Of a stretch of 19,311 bases of DNA, positions 15,243 through 19,311 are shown in pieces (position 1 is the stretch's first letter; each line of letters starts with the position of its first letter). The stretch covers positions 1 through 19,311 of the forward strand of contig JAEOTL010000138.1 in assembly GCA_016839845.1 (NCBI GenBank). Direction: 5' to 3'. Below the pieces are notes generated by a model. The model saw nothing but the letters and a program-made list of their open reading frames with translations. It ran no database searches and was not told the DNA's origin. A program made the position numbers and the translations under genes. Origin of the DNA: Promethearchaeota archaeon. GTDB lineage: Archaea > Asgardarchaeota > Lokiarchaeia > Sigynarchaeales > SOKP01.

Positions 15243-15708
15243 TATTTATAGTGTTCTTATTATTTTCCTTAAATCTATCGATAATTTTTTTTTTAATTAA
15301 ACTAGAGCTATGCAACTCATATTTATCGTAATAAGACTCTAGTCTTTTAATTTTTATAGTAGATAATCCTCTTTTCTTTAACTCTTTCTTTAAAATTTCA
15401 ATACTATATCTTTGATCTGGACCAAGTAATATTATATCTGGGTTGATATCTTGTACCGTCTTCAGAGTATTATTATCATTCCTCCCAATCCTCGCATCCT
15501 TCACATTTTTGATGCTCTTAATAACCTCTAATCTTTGTTCTTGAGGGATTATAGGTCGTTCACCTGAAAACATTTCTCGATTCTTGTCTGTGGCCACTAC
15601 GACAAAAACATCTCCTAATTTAGCAGCTTCATTTATAAGGAAAATATGACCTGCATGAATGAGATCAAAAGTTCCAGCGATTAATACACGTTTCTTCATT
15701 TTATTCAT
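15235..15708 (-). CDS. ribL: FAD synthase (FMN adenylyltransferase), archaeal RibL type
   Basis: Adenylates FMN to FAD. It is a nucleotidyltransferase of the cytidylyltransferase superfamily with GTFDLIHAGH (12-21), whose HAGH is the HxGH motif, and NREMFSGERPIIPQEQR (about 43-59). The C-terminal SSSLIKKKI segment stands where the second ATP-binding motif lies. At 157 aa it is the size of archaeal RibL and lacks a fused kinase domain. It directly precedes riboflavin kinase, so the two adjacent enzymes form the complete riboflavin to FMN to FAD route. Its ATG at 15708 lies within the last codons of the translin-like gene. The overlap is ATGAATAA, the same eight bases as at its own 3' junction. 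A glycerol-3-phosphate cytidylyltransferase is the main alternative, disfavoured by this context. Confidence 0.88.
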   Translation of the reverse strand: MNKMKKRVLIAGTFDLIHAGHIFLINEAAKLGDVFVVVATDKNREMFSGERPIIPQEQRLEVIKSIKNVKDARIGRNDNNTLKTVQDINPDIILLGPDQRYSIEILKKELKKRGLSTIKIKRLESYYDKYELHSSSLIKKKIIDRFKENNKNTINNE

Positions 15709-16309
15709 TTTTGAAACAACTTTTTAGATCATTCATTTGTATTGCTAAGGACACATCTCCTCTAGTTTTTTCAATTATATTTCTTGCTATATCAACTTTA
15801 CGGCGCAAATCTTGAGTAATACCAGAGGGGTAATCAATAGAGAAGAGATATGTGTATATTTCATCCATATCTTCCAAGAGTCTGTTTAATCCTTCTGTTT
15901 GAGATTTCCGTATGTTATCTAAGGCATACCGTCTTAATTCACCGATAGTATCTGCCAGCCCTAAAGTATAATTTAAAGGATTAACATTTAATTCTGAAGG
16001 AGATGGTATGCTTTCTTTATTAATAATTGAATATAAAGCAATTACTTCAATATATTCTTGTTCTGGAGTCTTCAGGTGTTTGTCAAAGACCCCAGGATGA
16101 TTATTAATTATCTTAACTAGATTACCATGATTTGCTTTTATCACATTAAGTTTTGTGTTGTAGTCTTCATACTCTTGTCTATGGATATGCTTAATACAAA
16201 TACTGCAGTCTCTAATAATATCACGAGATAAATGCAAAATAGTTTCTCTGTCGCGATATAGTGTGTCCAAGAAAGTAGTGATCTCTGAAAAAGCTTTTTT
16301 AAGATTCAT
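15701..16309 (-). CDS. Translin-family protein
   Basis: All-helical nucleic-acid-binding protein of the translin/TRAX family, which forms closed oligomers around RNA or single-stranded DNA. The 202-residue sequence has the family blocks QEYIEVIALYS (84-94, with E85 and E88 where TRAX-type nucleases carry acidic residues), YTLGLADTIGELRRYALD (114-131) and a helical C-terminus SGITQDLRRKVDIAR then GDVSLA. E85, E88, E124 and D185 are candidate metal ligands, so RNase activity is possible but not shown. ATG 16309 has no ribosome-binding site, and an AATTATTA stretch is centred about 27 bases upstream. It is the first gene of an operon with FAD synthase and riboflavin kinase and is divergent from threonyl-tRNA synthetase. 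Confidence 0.85.
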   Translation of the reverse strand: MNLKKAFSEITTFLDTLYRDRETILHLSRDIIRDCSICIKHIHRQEYEDYNTKLNVIKANHGNLVKIINNHPGVFDKHLKTPEQEYIEVIALYSIINKESIPSPSELNVNPLNYTLGLADTIGELRRYALDNIRKSQTEGLNRLLEDMDEIYTYLFSIDYPSGITQDLRRKVDIARNIIEKTRGDVSLAIQMNDLKSCFKNE

Positions 16310-16433
16310 GATTATTGAGATAAAATTTAGTAATAATTATTTTGAACTTTGAATATAATTATATATCAGAAGCAAGGAAAATATTTAGAATTTATTAAAG
16401 AATTCTAAGAAACTAATAAAAAAAGGATCAGAT
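16310..16433. promoter_or_regulatory. Divergent promoter region, translin operon and threonyl-tRNA synthetase
   Basis: On the plus strand AATATAATTATATATC (about 16352-16367) is a TATA candidate for threonyl-tRNA synthetase, leaving a leader of about 45-50 bases. AAGGATCAG ends just before ATG 16434 and gives its ribosome-binding site. The minus-strand candidate for the translin operon is at about 16331-16342. I see no strong palindrome. Confidence 0.3.
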
Positions 16434-18494
16434 ATGAAAATTCTACTAATCCATTCACAAGATGTTGAAGTTATCAAAAATAAAGAAGCTACCAGTAATC
16501 CTCAAGAATTTTCTGAGAAATTTATAAAAATGGAAGGTCTTATCTTAGTTTGCTATGTTTCAGTAGAAGATCAAGATACATATGACACAAATTTAATTGC
16601 AAAACAAGGTGCATTCGAGATTGAAGCAGCAATTTTGCAAATAACTAGATTTCCAGAAACCGTTAGGGAAAAAAATGAAGAAATCAGAGAAATTAATAAA
16701 AAAATTGAATCTGGTAAGATCAAGGGAAAACCAAGGAAAATCATTGAGCTTATTCAAAGCAGAGAAATGTACCGGGTAGACAAAGTTTTAGTATATCCTT
16801 GGGCTCATTTAAGCAAATTTCTAAGTAATGAAGCTAGTGCTATGGAAGTTTGTCCTAAAATTGCAGAAATTTTGAATAATAAAGGGATAGAAGCAAAATT
16901 CTCTCCGTTTGGTTGGTATAAATCATTTAAAATTAATTGTTTGGGGCACGAACTCGCGGAAATGTACCGTGATGTCAAATTAGCTATAAAACCAGTGGAA
17001 CAAATTAAAAATTCAATATTTAAGGTAATCACAAATGAAGGAAAAGAAGTTGATCTTAAATTCGATGAGGATCAAAAACTTGTACCTCCCGATGAGATTA
17101 AAGACGAGAATTTTACTTCATTTTTACAATCTGAATTAGGCTCCAGAATCGTTGATAAAGCAGTAGAACCAGCTCACTTAAAAGTAATGAAAGAATTTGA
17201 ATTGGCGGATTTTGATCCGAGTACTGATTCAGGTCATTTCCGATGGTTCACAAAAGGAGTAATTATGAAAAATCTTATAAAGAAATTCATTGAAGATCGG
17301 TTAATTGATTTTGGTGCAATTTTGGTTGATACCCCTGTCATGTATACCGTGAAAAACAAGAAATTGACTGCTCAAACTGCCAGATTCCCTGCACGAAGCT
17401 ACTGGGTTGAATCTGGTAAAGATAGATTTCTCCTCAGGTATGCAAGTGATTTTTTGTTATTTGACTTATTTTCGCAAATGAATTTGAAACCAGAATACCT
17501 TCCACTAAGAGCTTATGAATATGAACAATACGCTTTTAGACGTGAACAAGAAGGAGAGTTGTCGGGTTTGAGAAGATTAAGAGGATTTACTATGCCAGAC
17601 CTTCATACACTTTGTAAAGATTTAAACTCTTCGATAGAAGAATTTAAAAACCAATATCAATTGATAAAAAATCTTGAAAATGATCTAGGGATTAAATCGT
17701 ATGTTATATTTAGAGCTACTAAAGAGTTTTATGGAGAAAATAGTGAGTGGATAAAGGAGTTAATCAAGACTGAGAAAGATCCTGCTTTACTGGAATTATG
17801 GGATGAAAGATACTATTACTACGCCTTAAAATTTGAAAGGAATGTACTTTCTGCTCAAGGGAAAAGTGCTACTTTAGCAACGAACCAGATCGATGTTGAA
17901 AGTTCTTTGGAAAATATGATGGATAATGATGGTGTACAAAGAGAAAAATACAATATTGCGTTTAAAGATAATGATGGACAAATAAAACACCCTATAATTC
18001 TCCATAATTCTCCAACTGGTGCCATAGAACGGATTTTATGGGGCTTAATTGAATCTGCTATTCGTAATAAGGGAACTTTAGTACCAGGATTCAAAACTTG
18101 GCTAGCCCCAATTCAAGTACGGCTAATTTCAGTCTCTGATGATCAAAATGAATATGTTGAAAAAGTACTTAATATTATAAATGGGGAGGATTTTAGAGCT
18201 GATTTTGATGATCGGGAAGAAACAGTTGGTAAGAAAATAAGACAGTCTGAAATAGATTGGATACCCTATACTGTAATAATCGGCAAAAAAGAACAGGAAA
18301 ATCAAACAATTTCCATCAGAAAGAGATTGGTAAATCAACCCTTTGGACCAAAAAAACAGACCTCTGAACAGTTAAACGACGTAAAATTAGAAAAATTACT
18401 GGAGTTACTTGAAGAAGATACAAGAAATTTTCCAAAACACAAATTACCAATCCCATTTAGAAGATTTTCTAAAAGGATCTTTTTTAGAAAATAA
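16434..18494 (+). CDS. thrS: Threonyl-tRNA synthetase, archaeal type with DTD-like editing domain
   Basis: Charges tRNA-Thr and clears Ser-tRNA-Thr. Residues 1-180 are the archaeal editing domain related to D-aminoacyl-tRNA deacylase (MKILLIHSQD at the N-terminus, YPWAHLSKFLS 121-131, SPFGWYKSFKINCLGHELAE 157-176). The class II catalytic core spans about 240-545, with motif 2 FRREQEGELSGLRRLRGFT (368-386), H391 in PDLHTLC, and motif 3 GAIERILWGLIES (529-541) preceded by H524. The anticodon-binding domain covers about 550-685. H391 and H524 correspond to two of the three zinc ligands. At the third, where Cys is expected just after the FLLRYAS strand, the sequence reads D339. ATG 16434 has AAGGATCAG upstream. 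It is 686 aa, long for the family because of a charged insert near 76-110 of the editing domain. An HAD phosphatase gene follows after 34 bases. Confidence 0.93.
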   Translation: MKILLIHSQDVEVIKNKEATSNPQEFSEKFIKMEGLILVCYVSVEDQDTYDTNLIAKQGAFEIEAAILQITRFPETVREKNEEIREINKKIESGKIKGKPRKIIELIQSREMYRVDKVLVYPWAHLSKFLSNEASAMEVCPKIAEILNNKGIEAKFSPFGWYKSFKINCLGHELAEMYRDVKLAIKPVEQIKNSIFKVITNEGKEVDLKFDEDQKLVPPDEIKDENFTSFLQSELGSRIVDKAVEPAHLKVMKEFELADFDPSTDSGHFRWFTKGVIMKNLIKKFIEDRLIDFGAILVDTPVMYTVKNKKLTAQTARFPARSYWVESGKDRFLLRYASDFLLFDLFSQMNLKPEYLPLRAYEYEQYAFRREQEGELSGLRRLRGFTMPDLHTLCKDLNSSIEEFKNQYQLIKNLENDLGIKSYVIFRATKEFYGENSEWIKELIKTEKDPALLELWDERYYYYALKFERNVLSAQGKSATLATNQIDVESSLENMMDNDGVQREKYNIAFKDNDGQIKHPIILHNSPTGAIERILWGLIESAIRNKGTLVPGFKTWLAPIQVRLISVSDDQNEYVEKVLNIINGEDFRADFDDREETVGKKIRQSEIDWIPYTVIIGKKEQENQTISIRKRLVNQPFGPKKQTSEQLNDVKLEKLLELLEEDTRNFPKHKLPIPFRRFSKRIFFRK

Positions 18495-18528
18495 GTTTTT
18501 TCCTTCAAAATAAAATATATAAAATCTT

Positions 18529-19152
18529 ATGCAGATTAAAGCAATTATTTTCGATTTGGGAGGCGTAGTTTTAGATTTTGATTTTTCTAATTTTTACAAT
18601 AGCATCATAGCTCAATCTCCACTAAATAAACCTCAAACTCCAATTATGTTAGAATTTTTTAGACAATCTGACATATATCATCAAGGAAATATGACGGATG
18701 ATGAATTTTATCACCTCGCTTGTGATCTTCTACAAACTTGTACCTTAGATCAAACAGATTTTTATTCGGCATTTAATAGTATAATTTCTGGTCTCAACCC
18801 TGAGATTATAAGTCTAATTCGCAAGCTAAAAGAGATGAGAAAATATAAATTAATCGCATTATCTAATGTAAATTCGAGCCATTGGGATTATATCTTAAAA
18901 CAGAACTGGGACTTTATTAATTATTTTGATGAATTAATCCTTTCACATGAAATTCATCTGGTCAAACCAAACCCTAAAATCTTTAAGTATGCCATTCAGA
19001 AAGCAAAATGTAAACCCACTCAAATTGTTTTCATAGATGACGGTCTAAATAATATACGGGCTGCTCAAGAATTCGGGATACAAGGAATAAAATTCACAAC
19101 AAATGATGATCTAATAAAAGAGCTTTTAGAATTAGGTATAAAAGTAAATTAA
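18529..19152 (+). CDS. HAD superfamily hydrolase, YihX-like sugar phosphatase
   Basis: Phosphatase of the haloacid dehalogenase superfamily, 207 aa. Motif I is FDLGGVVLDFDF (8-19) with nucleophile D9; the usual second Asp (D11) is Gly, as in the DLGxV subgroup that includes E. coli YihX, an alpha-glucose-1-phosphatase. A helical cap follows (YHQGNMTDDEFYHLA). Motif II is ALSNVNSSHW, motif III is the Lys in HLVKPNPKIFKYA, and motif IV is VFIDDGLNNIRAAQEFG. The overall pattern (HQGNMTDDEF, LSN, KP, DD-NN-AA) closely follows YihX. A sugar-1-phosphate substrate is therefore the best guess, which is suggestive beside the sugar kinase and nucleotidyltransferase genes 5 kb away. There is no ribosome-binding site. 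It probably shares a transcript with threonyl-tRNA synthetase. Confidence 0.8.
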   Translation: MQIKAIIFDLGGVVLDFDFSNFYNSIIAQSPLNKPQTPIMLEFFRQSDIYHQGNMTDDEFYHLACDLLQTCTLDQTDFYSAFNSIISGLNPEIISLIRKLKEMRKYKLIALSNVNSSHWDYILKQNWDFINYFDELILSHEIHLVKPNPKIFKYAIQKAKCKPTQIVFIDDGLNNIRAAQEFGIQGIKFTTNDDLIKELLELGIKVN

Positions 19153-19174
19153 TAGTTTGTTAATAAATATCAGA

Positions 19175-19311
19175 TTATAATTCATCTACACTCTCAAGAC
19201 AAGCTCTGGCGATAGATTCAAAAGCCGCTTCTACATTATCTCCTGTCTTAGCTGATGTTTCCAGATATTCACAATTTAATCTTTTTGCTAGGTCCTCAGC
19301 CTCCTCTCTAT
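19175..19311 (-). CDS. C-terminal end of a Ras/Rab-type small GTPase (5' part outside window)
   Basis: Only the last 45 codons are visible. They read EEAEDLAKRLNCEYLETSAK and continue TGDNVEAAFESIARACLE to a terminal SVDEL. ETSAK is the G5 guanine-recognition motif, and the helix pattern around it is the standard end of Ras/Rab/Rho-type GTPases. Bacterial MglA-type or translation GTPases do not end this way. The protein stops shortly after the last helix, with no C-terminal Cys motif, so lipid anchoring by prenylation is not expected. Expanded sets of such GTPases are a hallmark of Asgard archaea (established knowledge) and are the strongest lineage clue here. The gene converges with the HAD phosphatase gene, leaving a 22-base gap. 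The G1-G4 motifs lie beyond the right edge. Confidence 0.8.
   Translation of the reverse strand, partial: REEAEDLAKRLNCEYLETSAKTGDNVEAAFESIARACLESVDEL

Noticed and set aside
18503..18528. TATA-like AAATATATAAAAT before the HAD phosphatase gene
   Set aside because: It is centred only about 14 bases before the start codon, too close for a normal archaeal promoter; read-through from thrS is simpler.
1..19311. CRISPR arrays, insertion sequences, integrases or toxin-antitoxin pairs
   Set aside because: No regularly spaced repeats, terminal repeats with transposase, or recognisable small toxin/antitoxin pairs were found on either strand.

Overview
The window is AT-rich DNA with mixed ATG, GTG and TTG starts and Shine-Dalgarno-like sites. 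Its gene set is archaeal: a threonyl-tRNA synthetase with an archaeal-type N-terminal editing domain, a CTP-dependent riboflavin kinase fused to a helix-turn-helix domain, an archaeal FAD synthase, a CDP-alcohol phosphatidyltransferase, a translin-family protein and an ADP-forming acyl-CoA synthetase alpha-type protein. The end of a Ras/Rab-type small GTPase (G5 motif ETSAK) and a longin/roadblock-like protein with a C-terminal winged helix point to an Asgard archaeon (Lokiarchaeia-like). That assignment is inferred from gene content and was not tested by phylogeny.

Layout. 1-2365 (minus): an extended short-chain dehydrogenase followed by an aldehyde dehydrogenase cut by the window start. 2523-6187 (plus): two overlapping half-transporter genes forming a heterodimeric ABC exporter, with complementary consensus and degenerate ATP sites. 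6265-7657 (plus): a lysine-methyltransferase-like protein and an orphan seven-helix membrane protein ending at a strong T-tract. 7658-8454 holds a 152-codon minus-strand frame with no start codon, probably a broken gene, and a palindromic upstream region. 8455-10651 (minus): the acyl-CoA synthetase alpha-type protein, and upstream of it a membrane/winged-helix/zinc-ribbon protein.

10755-13764 is the most unusual part: a sugar-phosphate nucleotidyltransferase (minus), a divergent longin-like/winged-helix gene (plus), a GHMP-family sugar kinase (minus) and a small charged protein (minus). A large nested palindrome lies between the two divergent promoters, and a related palindrome lies downstream of the nucleotidyltransferase. 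Kinase plus nucleotidyltransferase suggests a sugar to sugar-1-phosphate to NDP-sugar route, with the longin/winged-helix protein as a possible regulator or scaffold.

13889-14521 (plus) is a phospholipid headgroup synthase. 14535-16309 (minus) is a tight translin - FAD synthase - riboflavin kinase operon; the last two genes convert riboflavin to FMN and then FAD. Both of its gene junctions use the identical 8-base overlap ATGAATAA. 16434-19152 (plus) encodes threonyl-tRNA synthetase and a YihX-like HAD phosphatase. The small GTPase (minus) runs off the right edge. I saw no tRNA, rRNA, CRISPR array, transposase or integrase.
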